Assembly (NCBI RefSeq): GCF_028476545.1
Contig: NW_026733927.1
Span: forward strand, 27,501 to 91,500
DNA length: 64,000 nt
Reading direction: 5' to 3'
Source of the DNA: Physella acuta
Lineage: Eukaryota > Mollusca > Gastropoda > Physidae
The translations under genes and the position numbers were made by a program. Shown here one piece after another: positions 24,726-34,389 of this stretch. The first letter of the stretch is position 1. Every line of letters begins with the position of its first letter. The notes under the pieces were generated by a model that had not been told where the DNA came from, did not search any database, and saw nothing but the letters and a program-made list of their open reading frames with translations.

Positions 24726-25258
24726 TCCCAGACAATAAATCCCAGACCATATATCCCAGACAATATATCCCAGACAATATATCCCAGACAATATATCCCA
24801 GACAATATATCCCAGACAATATATCCCAGACAATATATCCCAGACAATATATCCCAGACAATATATCCCAGACAATATATCCCAGACAATATATCTCAGA
24901 CAATATATCCCAGACCATATATCCCAGACCATATATCCCAGACAATATATCCCAGACAATATATCTCAGACAATATATCTCAGACAATATATCCCAGACC
25001 ATATATCCCAGACAATATATCCCAGACAATATATCCCAGACAATATATCCCAGACAATATATCCCAGACAATATATCCCAGACAGAATATCCCAGACAGA
25101 ATATCCCAGACAGAATATCCCAGACAGAATATCCCAGACAGAATATCCCAGACAGAATATCCCAGACAGAATATCCCAGACAGAATATCCCAGACAGAAT
25201 ATCCCAGACAGAATATCTCAGACAGAATATCCCAGACAAAATATCCCAGACAGGATAC
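24726..25258 (+). repeat. 15-bp minisatellite in two subfamilies, about 35 copies
   Basis: Units CAGACAATATATCCC (to about 25080) switch abruptly to CAGACAGAATATCCC for the remaining dozen units. Sharp subfamily boundaries indicate two local expansions. Both strands are open as a consequence of the period. Confidence 0.97.
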
Positions 25259-25426
25259 ATCAAAGACAAATGAACTGAGGACAACATATTACCTAATCAC
25301 CACATGCTTAATGAACACACCGCCATGTAATTAAGTATCTAGTGGTTTGTAACTTAAGTAATGATCGTTTATTTATTTACGTCGTGTGTGACACAATGAT
25401 TCATGTGATACAAAGTTGTGTTCAAA

Positions 25427-25610
25427 TTATACTTAGGGAAACTAAAAGTGTCACTTAGGGTAACTGATGGTGTCACGTCACTGAGGAAGTTAATTAGGGT
25501 AACTGAGGGTGTCACTTAGGGTAACTGAGGGTGTCACTTAGGGTAACTAAGGGGTGATTTAAAGTAACTGAGGGTGTCACTTAGGGTAACTGAGGGTGTC
25601 ACCTTAACCC
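25427..25610 (+). repeat. 22-bp minisatellite containing TTAGGG
   Basis: Seven or eight units of CACTTAGGGTAACTGAGGGT plus GT. TTAGGG recurs but only once per 22 bp. Confidence 0.85.
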
Positions 25611-27074
25611 TATCCAACTATTTAGCATTTCGGTTTTGTGTCCGAACTTTCCATCCACTATTTATTCTTTTGAATGAATCAAACATTGTGTTGACAGTCA
25701 ATTTTACGATATTTTGATTTAGTGTCAACCGGTGCAGGCCACACTTCCCCCCCCCCCCCGCACACCCGCCTTGTGACGCTACTGCTACATTCCTATATGT
25801 TTGTGTGTATGTGTGTACGTGTCTGCAAATGTGATTGTGTACATGCCTTACGGTGTACATTTGAAAAATATGTCGTTTTTCACATATCTAAAACCAGCTC
25901 TTGACAAAAACATAAACTCCAACTATTTTTAAGTCACAAGAGGAAAATGAAAATTGATGTGGAATAAATCTTAACATTTTTAGAGAAATCTTTAATGCAT
26001 AATCCTCGGTTTTCACTCCATTCCATAGAATCATTGAGAGGAACACAAAAAATGTCGTAATCTGCTTTAAAACTCTTAAGCTAATTTACTCAGACAGCGG
26101 CAATTTGGGTTTATTTGAAGGATGGTTCTAAAGTTTTTAGAGAGGGGGGCCTATCAAATTATTTGATTGTTTATCTTCTGGATTTAATCAGAGCACGTAA
26201 TAAAAAATTGATATTACTGACTTAACATATTTTAAACATTATTATCTTTTTTTTTTATTGAAATGTAATGACTTATAAATGTACTTGCTACAAGTCAGTA
26301 TTAAAGACACATTTCTACGGGTATGAAATTACGGACATGCTCATTGTTTAGTAAAATGTACAACACAGTTTAAGAACGTAATTTAATGTACAGTTGTTTT
26401 ATTCTGGGTATTCATGTTATGTATGCGGGCCATTCCACTCTAATTCTAACCTGATTCTGATATTAAAAAAAACCTTCCATAAGACCTGGCTCATACGACA
26501 GAAGTAATAAAGTATAATATTTTCTCAAAGTAGTCGATATCAAGTAAGGATATATGGAAACATCAAATTGCATAAATAAACCGGGAGTGATCTCCCCTAA
26601 ACTTTTTCGATTTTTCTTATATGAAACAACAGGGGATGGCAACTCGGGATATAAACATAATTTTTAATCCATTTTAAACATTTAAACTTTTTAAAATAGA
26701 ATAAAATCTCGTAGAAAAAAAGAATTGCACACCAAGTGAACGCCAAATAAAATGTGCACAATAGTGCGGAATATTATTAGTACTTTATAAATTTACATGC
26801 GTTTTTTTTTTAGAAATCGGATATAGCGTAAATAACAACTTCCGGTGTACGCAAATGACTCAAAATTTGACAAAAGGCAGAGAATTAGATATTTTACTTA
26901 CATATTAAATTTCATTTATCTATCTGAAACAGTACTTACGTTATAGGATTTTGAAAAATTCAAAGTAGAAAAAATCCCACTTCCGGTTATTGGAAAATGC
27001 TCAAAAGTTAAAAAAAAAGTTGCACGATTACAATACTTTCTCTATACTTCGTATATATGAGAAAGTAAAAAAGC
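25611..27074. other. AT-rich non-coding stretch ending in a foldback
   Basis: No gene supported. ACTTCCGG words at about 26839 and 26989 and the hairpin at 27034-27067 suggest the remains of a dispersed element whose limits I cannot set. Confidence 0.4.
27034..27067. repeat. 34-nt foldback
   Basis: Perfect 9-bp arms TACTTTCTC and GAGAAAGTA flank an inner TATAC/GTATA pairing. Could be the terminal hairpin of a non-autonomous element. Confidence 0.6.
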
Positions 27075-27400
27075 TAATTGTAATGGGGAATCATAATATA
27101 AGGGGGATACTAAATGTAAGGTGTGCCCAAAATGTAAGGGGAATCCAAAATATAAGGTAGATCCAAATTGTTAGGGCAAATCCAATTGTAATTGTAAGAA
27201 GGAATGCTAATTGCAAAGTTTACCCAAAACGTCATGGATGATCCAAAATGTAATGTTAAATCCAAATTGAAGTGGGAATACAAAATTTAATTAAGTATGC
27301 GAATAGTAAAAAAAGAATACTAATTGTAAGAGGGATCAAAAATTTAAGGGATTATCCATAATGTAAGGGTAAATCCAACTTTAAGTACGACCATAATTTA
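27075..27400 (+). repeat. degenerate AATCCAAAATGTAAGGG repeats
   Basis: About a dozen loose units near 25 bp built of ATCCAAANTGTAAGGG and AATACTAATTGTAAG. Confidence 0.7.
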
Positions 27401-30400
27401 GGAAGCGATGTGTAGTAGAAACACCGCGAGAATTGTTGGTCGGAAACGGACGACAAATTGTATTTCCGGTCTCCCGAGGTTCTGGAAGGTTAGGCGCTCC
27501 ATTTGTCCGACCCCCTTGAAAATCCCCAGCCGTCAAAAAACATTTCTCATAGGTTTCACCCCCTCCCAGCGATCAACCAAACGATACCAACCCGTTTACT
27601 TCAGCCCATGGGACAAAAATGTCGTCTTTAAAATCGACATTTTATTCAGAGAAATATGGATATTTTTGGAGCTGTACGTGTAGAATTATGACAAAAAAAG
27701 TTCTCAAGGGAGTATTACAGTATTGAATACTGCGTCAACTATGTTTAATTAATTTTTCTACTGTAAACCATTTAAAATTTCGAGTGTGTTTAAATGTCGA
27801 TTCACGACTTTAAATGCCAATGTGTTGTGTATAGCGATAAGGCTAATGATATCTCAGATCTAAAGTCATGATGAAATACCAAATCTAGTATCTTTTCTAT
27901 AAGGACTGTGTAAACAGGTTTCAGATGTATTTAGTATTATGTTAAGAACGCTGAAAAATATAAACAATAGTGCGTATATTTACACACTGTCTTATTACTT
28001 TGTCTTCATACTGTTGTCTTTATGCTATTAATCACTACCAAGTTACCTAATACCTCTCGAAATTTTATGTATAGTAGCTAATATTTCTTTCTGTCATTTC
28101 TTTCACCTAACTGAAACGGTTGTAAAAGTTATCAAGTACACACACACACAGACTGAAAGACAAACACAAAAAACATACAGAAAATATTGCAAAAATTGTT
28201 CTTTACGACTTAGGAACGTGTATAATGTCAAGATTTGTACAAATCACGATATCAATTTTTGCTTACACACTTTTTCTACGTACTCCGTGATTGAGACATG
28301 AACTAGCTGGTATATCATTAAACCAAATATTCAGATGGTTTAAAGAATTAAAAAAAAATACTTTTAAAGCTAAAGACAATTTGCACTGGTGCACATTTAA
28401 TCTACATTCTGGCAGCATGAAAACCGTAGCGGTACCTCTAATGATGAACTCTTTGTCTATGTAGAAAAATTCACTTCATCAGGGGCATTAACCCAAGTGT
28501 TTTACGTAATCCTACATAATTTAGCAGTCTTTTGGTGAAATGTTTTAGGTCTTTTTTTCTTGGCTATATGGCAGTGAAATGAATTTAAGAGTTGTGGTCG
28601 GTTTTAATTCAATTGATTCGTATTTACACTTGGTTTTGTTTACATGGTTCTACAATAAAATACATTTTACATAGTCTGTATTTGGTTTTGTCTGTTAGCA
28701 TATGGTATATATATATAGTTGTTCTTTTTTTAGTTTTACATAAGAAAAATTATTCAGATCTATTAATTAAGATAGGTCTACTCTTTAGATATGAACCTAA
28801 TTACAAGCGTGTTCTCAGACTGAAGTATAAACTATCTGAACGAAAATTACAATTCTCGAGGGTCTCGGGGACGTTGAATAGATGCTGAAAATAAAAAAAT
28901 TAAAATGTTGATAAAAGCATAGAGTCTTAAATAGATCCGTATTAAAATTCCGCGAGAAATTCTTAATTTGGCGTTGAAATGTAAATTCTCCAAGCAAGAA
29001 TCCTTCTCCAGAGTGAATGCCCCTTGATGCTAATTACGGAATAAAGGTCCTCTATACTTGGGTACGGGACGGCTAATCCTTGCCAGACCCTTCCGAGTCC
29101 GCCTCACCCTTCCCTTCCCACTCACCACCCCCACACCCGCTTCCTCCCCAACCCTGCACACACTCACCACACACACTACAGAGTACACACACTAAGCGGA
29201 TTGACTTCTACTCACTACGTCACCGGTACATGCGGTCTTACGTAATGGAGAAAGCTTGTTGCTGGCGAAAGCGGAAATTCCCGTTGCTATCGTGCCGTCC
29301 TTGCTTTTACCGCGGATTACCGCCCCCCCTCCCCCCTCCTCACCCACCCCCACCCCCGAACAATTTAGACTGTCACATTCTGAGTCACGGGAACTAAATT
29401 AAGAAAGGCAATTAGACATAAGTAGAGATGATGTAGAACTAGATGTTTTAATTGTCTGAATCTCCGTATATGTCTAATTAGTTATAATTAATACAACTGT
29501 ATCTGATATGTAAGTATGCTTACCATTAGGGATATGATGGACACAAGGCAGATGAAGTAGAGTTTACTTCGAGCCGTTACTTTGGTATATACATGTATAG
29601 TGTAGTTAGTAAACTGTAAGCAGCTTGGCAAAGAACTAACTAGAGAAATGTTTAGGGCCAATGGATAAAGTGAAAGTAGACATGAATGGGATTTTGGACA
29701 TTGTAAAGTGTGTATCTATTGTTTTTGAAAAGGCGTTGAATTATCTACTGTTTTATCCCCGTTGTTTTTTATATCAAAACTTGGTTTTGTTTTTCTGTCT
29801 AGATTTAATATTATATCTGTTAAGCGTTTTGTTTTTATTTTTCTATCAAAACTTAGTTTAGTTTTTCTGTCTAGTCAAGGCTCTAGTCTGGAAACGGTAT
29901 GTCCTTATCACACCCAGTGCCCTGGCACTAGATGCTAGAACTTTCCAGTACTTCCACCAAACGCCCCCGTCCAACTCTCTAAAATATCTCTCCATCTCTC
30001 CCCCTCCCCTCTCTCCATCTCCCCCCCCCCTACCCTCTCTCTCCCACCCAGATACAAGGTTCTTATCGCAACGTTTTTAAAACGGTTTTATTTTTTTAAC
30101 CACCCACCTCTTTAAAGTGTGAAGACAACCACTGATCTGGAAAAGGGTATTTTATCGCATTCTACGCAATTACATTCTGGGATGGTTCAGTTTTATGGTC
30201 GCGATTGTTTTATTTTATTCGTTTTTAGCCCTTACTTTAGAGCCCTAACACTTTGTTTAGCTAAATTGTTTCTAAATAAATAATTCATTTATCGTTTTCA
30301 TTATGGTAATGTAACCATACGAGATAATACTACAAAGACACTAATTAAAATGACGTATATTTTCGCGTGCATGACGATTTTGTTGACAAGTTTCTTTTCT

Positions 30401-31016
30401 CAAAACGAGGCAACTATTAAACCCCTGGGCGTTGTCTTGGAAAAAAGGGGGTGGGGGTGCGGTCGTATTAAATTAAAACGTTAAAAAATACGATGGTCGT
30501 ATTGTGTTCATAGTTTTCTACACGTGAGTATGATCTGTACACATTTTTCTATACGGTAGTCATGATGTGCTCATTGTCTTCTAAAGCGACATTATTTTCT
30601 ATTCAATTGTGTAGCGCAAAAAATAATTGGGATACGTTAACAAGTTCCATGTTGATGTTGACAAAGTACCGAAACATCTCTGTCGAGTACAGTCTCAACC
30701 ACACCCCCTACCATAGATTACCGGCCTTATTTCTTTAATCCCCACTTGACCTTGCCCTACACAAGGATGGTACCTTCCTTAATTAAAACTGATGGATTAT
30801 CAAATATTTCAGTTGTAAACCGGATCCCTATAAAATGCTTCAATTCCCTCGTCTACGACCATCCCCCCACCCCTAATACAACCTTTCCCTTTGTTTATTT
30901 GCGGCTCTATCATTAAAAAACTAAAACAAAACATGATTTAGATTATTCCATTTTTTAAAATATAATTCACGTTAAAAAAGATTTCAGTGTTAAATCTATT
31001 CTTAAATCAACCTTTT
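27401..31016. other. long stretch without a supported gene
   Basis: A CpG-rich patch at 27405-27620 has an ATG frame of 91 codons (27408-27683) of unknown worth. A second GC-rich patch at 29080-29340 has TTACGTAA and ACGTCACCGG. The rest is AT-rich, with a SINE fragment at 29525-29610 and C-rich runs at 30000-30050. Confidence 0.4.
29525..29610 (-). mobile_element. SINE 3' body fragment
   Basis: The reverse strand gives AAACTCTACTTCATCTGCC and a preceding GTATATACC, matching the family's 3' part. Confidence 0.5.
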
Positions 31017-31270
31017 GGGGCGGCGTGGCCTAGTAGTAGAGCGCTAGACAGCTAACCTGAAAGTCTCGAGTTTCGAATCAGGGTTCAAGTCAGCAGAACA
31101 TCCCTGAGTCCACCCAGCTCTGATGGGTACCCAACCCACTTTAGGGAAAATAAAGCCGGCCGTGCATAATGCTGACCACACTATTCCTTCATATACCGAT
31201 GTCAGTGTAACAGATTAACTCTACTTCATATACCCCATATATCTTGGTCACGAACCGGAAAAGATAATGA
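31017..31270 (+). mobile_element. tRNA-derived SINE, best full-length copy
   Basis: The head is GGGGCGGCGTGGCCTAGTAG with TAGAGCGCTAGACAGC and GAGTTTCGAATCAGGG. The body has GAGTCCACCCAGCTCTGATG, GGGTACCCAACCCAC, TTAGGGAAAATAAAGCC and AACTCTACTTCATATACC. The 3' end is GGTCACGAACCGGAAAAG. About 250 bp; serves here as the family reference. Confidence 0.85.
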
Positions 31271-32085
31271 ATTTCAATCTTTACTAGGCGTTTAAAAAAA
31301 AAAACAAGTATCAAAATGGTGCTGTATTGTTTTGATAAAATATCATATACTGTTTTAAAATGCACAACCACGAGCATATGTAATGGTTTATTGATCCCAA
31401 GGACGGATATTTTTTTTCTCTCTACCACCAAACAGCTTGCTGAATTATCCCCCCGCTTGTTGCCATCGGGTATAATTGATACGCTTTCTCCTCGCTCTCA
31501 ATAATTTATAAACATTAGGCCTTTTTTTCTATGATAAGGCTGACCTAAAATATGATAGAATAGGTTTAACTGGAGGGGATATCTAGGCTAAACATATTGG
31601 TTAAATATTTTTGTTCGAATTTAGACTGATTTCGAAACCTATGTTCAACTACATTGTGTGTAGATATTAATTGTTGTAATTTTGTTTTTAATAAAAGGAA
31701 ATCGAAAGTCAAACTAAGCAGATGAAATCTCCAAATGGTTAAGTTTAGTAGTAATTTACATTTAACAGTAACAAAATTAACAGTAACGTTTCTCCATCAA
31801 TATAAAGTTTGTTAGAGGGAGATCAACCGTGCCCAATTTAACACAGGTTGGAGATATTTACGCCTAGACTAAATTTGTTATAATCAATATAATTTTGAGG
31901 CTAGATCAGGTTCATACGAATTTGTTTTACCCCAATGGTGAAATATTTTGCTGTATGTTGATTTCTAGCATTAATTTTGGTAAATATTTTGGAATTTTCA
32001 TTCATGAACTTGTGTCGGGTTAAAAGTAGCAAATAACCGAGTGTACACTGGATTTATTATAACGGATAGTTTCTATAAATCTTAT
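31271..32085. other. AT-rich non-coding stretch
   Basis: I see nothing coding or structured here. Confidence 0.5.
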
Positions 32086-32272
32086 GGGGGACGGCATGGC
32101 CTAACGGTAGAGCGCTAGACGGCTAATCCGAAAAGGTTCGTGTCGAATCCGTGTTCAATGCAGTGGAACGTCACCGATTCGTGCGCTGGGCACATGTTTG
32201 CCGTGGTCATTGAAAGGGTGTACTCTACTTCATCTGCCTCATGTGTATTGGGCACAAATGGGTAAAGAAATG
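32086..32272 (+). mobile_element. tRNA-derived SINE, internally shortened
   Basis: A very well kept head (GGCATGGCCTAACGGTAGAG, CGCTAGACGGCTAATCCG) and 3' end (CTACTTCATCTGCC, GGGCACAAATGGG), but the CCACCCAGCTC-to-AAAATAAAGC middle is missing. Confidence 0.8.
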
Positions 32273-33099
32273 TACAAAAACAAATGACAAATGATGCCTG
32301 TCAACACCCTAAAAAATACAACAAAAATTGTATCTGTCCTAAACAGTTTTACGTTATGGACTAATGTTTTTTCTTTAGTAATCGATTCACATGTCGAAGT
32401 TCAAAACACGAATACAATTCAAAACGCTATTAGTTTGTATTCAAATTGTCTACAATTTAGGTACCAAATCGTCAGGTAGCTCCTGACTGTAATTCACCTG
32501 TCAGTTAGTTAACACCCCAGGTGAATGACGTCACCTAAGAATCAGCACACCCCCCCCCCCCCCCCGCCCCAGACACCCTCTTCCGTCTGACACAATAAGA
32601 CTCGCCACACCCGCCCCGATTCGTTTAAGTAATAAAAGGACTTTTTTGTTTGGGCCCGGAGTAGCGTAAAAGATCTGTATAAATTTCATTTCCTTGCCCC
32701 ACGCGCGGGGGCGGGGCTTGCAAATGGGGCTGGGATTCCCTGCGGCGGTTCAAAGGTCAATTTGACTATTCCTAGAGGTTTTTTTTTTTTCTTTACACGT
32801 ATTTAAAACTTTAGATTTAAAAAAAAAAATGCGTCGATTTATGATAAAATGTCTTTGGTTTAATTAATTACGTCCGCTACATAAGGTAGTGTTGACAGTT
32901 GACAAAGGGATGACGTTGCTATTTTTAGCCCTGTGTTTAGCAAGGAAATCTGGTTACCGTGAGGTAAGGGGCTTGGGAGGAGTGAATTAGTGCTAGAGGA
33001 GTAGATGAGTGTCTGGGTGCTCGAAATTAGGTCATGCTGTGGATGGTGTTTTGTTGTCTGGTTTTCTGAGCATGGAAAAAAAGGTGTGATTAGCCATAC
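32273..33099. other. non-coding stretch
   Basis: A poly(C) run (32551-32570), a GC-rich patch at 32690-32760 and no supported gene. Confidence 0.45.
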
Positions 33100-33350
33100 T
33101 GGTATTCGTGTAGCTAGTATCGCATAAGATTTATCCACATATTCATATCGCTAGTATCGCATAAGATTTATCTACATATTCGAATAGCTAGTATCGCAAT
33201 TGACTTATTCACATATTCGATTTTATATTCCCTTCTCTAGTATCGCATTAGACCTCTTCATGAATGCACAGTCACTATCGCATTAGATTTGTCTAGATAT
33301 TCGTGTAACCGAAATCGCATATCTATCCGTGTATTCGTGTAGTTAATATC
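33100..33350 (+). repeat. 37-bp degenerate tandem repeat
   Basis: Five or six units of CTAGTATCGCATAAGATTTA plus TCCACATATTCG, decaying to the right, just upstream of the CRE cluster. Confidence 0.8.
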
Positions 33351-33582
33351 GTTAATGTAAATTTCATTCGTCCCGCCCACATTATCGGTATCGATGCACC
33401 TTTTACGTATTCGACTAGGAAATGAGTAAAATTTCATTTCGAGATCTCTAAATATAAGGCGGGTGAGGGGCGGGGAAGGGGGGGGGGATAGATTTGTTTG
33501 TGTGGCCAGGGGGTACGGGGGAATGCGTGACAACAGTACACTCACATCTACCCTGTACGTATCAAGTGTTGGGACGACCTTG

Positions 33583-33891
33583 TGACGTCATGCAAATTAG
33601 CCTCTTGGACCAAGTAACGTCATACACACTGAAACAGTGTTTCTTAAAGACTTTTCTCCGGGGTGGGGGCACTTGAAAGTTTCGGGGCTGGGTGCCCGAA
33701 ATCTAGATCTATATAGATTTTATAAGTTCATCCACATGAGGGACCAGGTGACATCATAAGCACAGGGGTATCTGGGGAATGCTAGACCATACACATTCGG
33801 CCTGCACGCTCAATGTGACGTCATCCACAGTCGGACTTGTAAGGCCCATGTGACGTCACACGTGTGGGGTAGCTTGGACTATGTGACGTCA
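33583..33891 (+). promoter_or_regulatory. CRE-rich tandem cluster upstream of the peptide gene
   Basis: Perfect TGACGTCA palindromes lie at 33583-33590, 33816-33823, 33851-33858 and 33884-33891, with near matches TAACGTCA (33615) and TGACATCA (33749). Flanks are related (GGAC-CA/TATGTGACGTCAT then CAC/TAC), so this looks like a degenerate 33-35-bp repeat. An octamer-like ATGCAAAT overlaps the first site (33590-33597) and a CACGTG E-box is at 33859. CREs bind CREB/ATF factors, which commonly drive neuropeptide genes. The cluster sits 220-530 bp before the candidate start codon. Confidence 0.55.
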
Positions 33892-34008
33892 TATACATGG
33901 ACCCTACCATATTTGAATTGTATTTGATGTAGGAGGTGGAAGGGGATCGAGCTAACAGCTAGAGATATATTTGAACACTAACAACTTGACTCCACCCTCT
34001 AGTGCTAG

Positions 34009-34111
34009 GTTATAGAGAAAAAACGGTAGAGTTAGGTCTAGCGTTAGTGATTGCTTGTTGGTTAATGTATCGTTACCGATTGTATTACAACTTTGAACTG
34101 TTTATTATGTA
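34009..34111 (+). promoter_or_regulatory. possible core promoter and 5' UTR with a start-stop uORF
   Basis: A TATAGAGA-like box at about 34012 lies about 100 bp before the candidate ATG. Immediately before the start, ATGTAATGG contains a minimal uORF (ATG 34107-34109, TAA 34110-34112) that overlaps the A of the candidate start codon. The transcription start has not been located; the assignment is inference from spacing. Confidence 0.25.
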
Positions 34112-34159
34112 ATGGTAAAAATTGCGTTTTTTCACTGTTTTATTTTATGCGTTATTTGG
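34112..34159 (+). CDS. candidate signal-peptide exon of the FM(K/R)G precursor
   Basis: ATG at 34112 (G at -3, G at +4) opens MVKIAFFHCFILCVIW. A GT at 34160 (TGG|GTCCGT, matching the consensus at +5 and +6) gives a phase-0 junction to the acceptor at 34389. The joined N-terminus is MVKIAFFHCFILCVIWILA followed by Q: a Lys-containing n-region, a long hydrophobic core and Ala at -1, as expected of a secretory signal. Without splicing the frame stops within about 40 bp. A weaker alternative donor is GT at 34151, also phase 0. T-rich DNA yields hydrophobic codons by chance, so this is an inference; another upstream exon is possible. Confidence 0.45.
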
Positions 34160-34389
34160 GTCCGTCGGCCATTTGGCGAGATGGGTTCTGATACATGAGT
34201 AACATTTGGCCTGTATCAACTTACGGCCCAGGCTTCGTGCTTGGATTTACAATGGGCTGTCATCCTATAGTCTATTAGACTATGGAGCCATACTATTGTA
34301 TACGTATGTTAATATTATGATTTCTGTAACTTCTGTTACAACTTTTTGATTTCTCTTTAATAAAACATTTTTTTTTGTTTCGTTGACAG
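34160..34389 (+). other. candidate 230-nt intron with a strong 3' splice site
   Basis: The 3' end has a long T-rich tract followed by GTTGACAG at 34382-34389, a strong acceptor directly before the open peptide-coding exon. The 5' end (GTCCGT) is only a moderate donor. The acceptor is well supported by the in-frame stop just before it and by the long frame after it. The donor position is inferred. Confidence 0.5.

Noticed and set aside
24619-25287. Frames with repeated SQTIYPRQYIPDN or SGIYCLGYIVWDI
   Set aside because: The 15-bp period keeps frames open; no coding signature.
25427-25610. TTAGGG words suggesting interstitial telomere repeats
   Set aside because: TTAGGG occurs once per 22-bp unit, not as a hexamer array; coincidence of the unit sequence.
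27041-27056. Resemblance of TATACTTCGTATA to a loxP half-site
   Set aside because: Only 10 of 13 positions match and no second arm or 8-bp spacer is present; the match follows from the AT-rich hairpin.
33621-33720. CAGTGTTTCTTAAAG near 33630 as a hAT left end
   Set aside because: The start resembles some hAT ends, but I find no matching right end or target duplication nearby.
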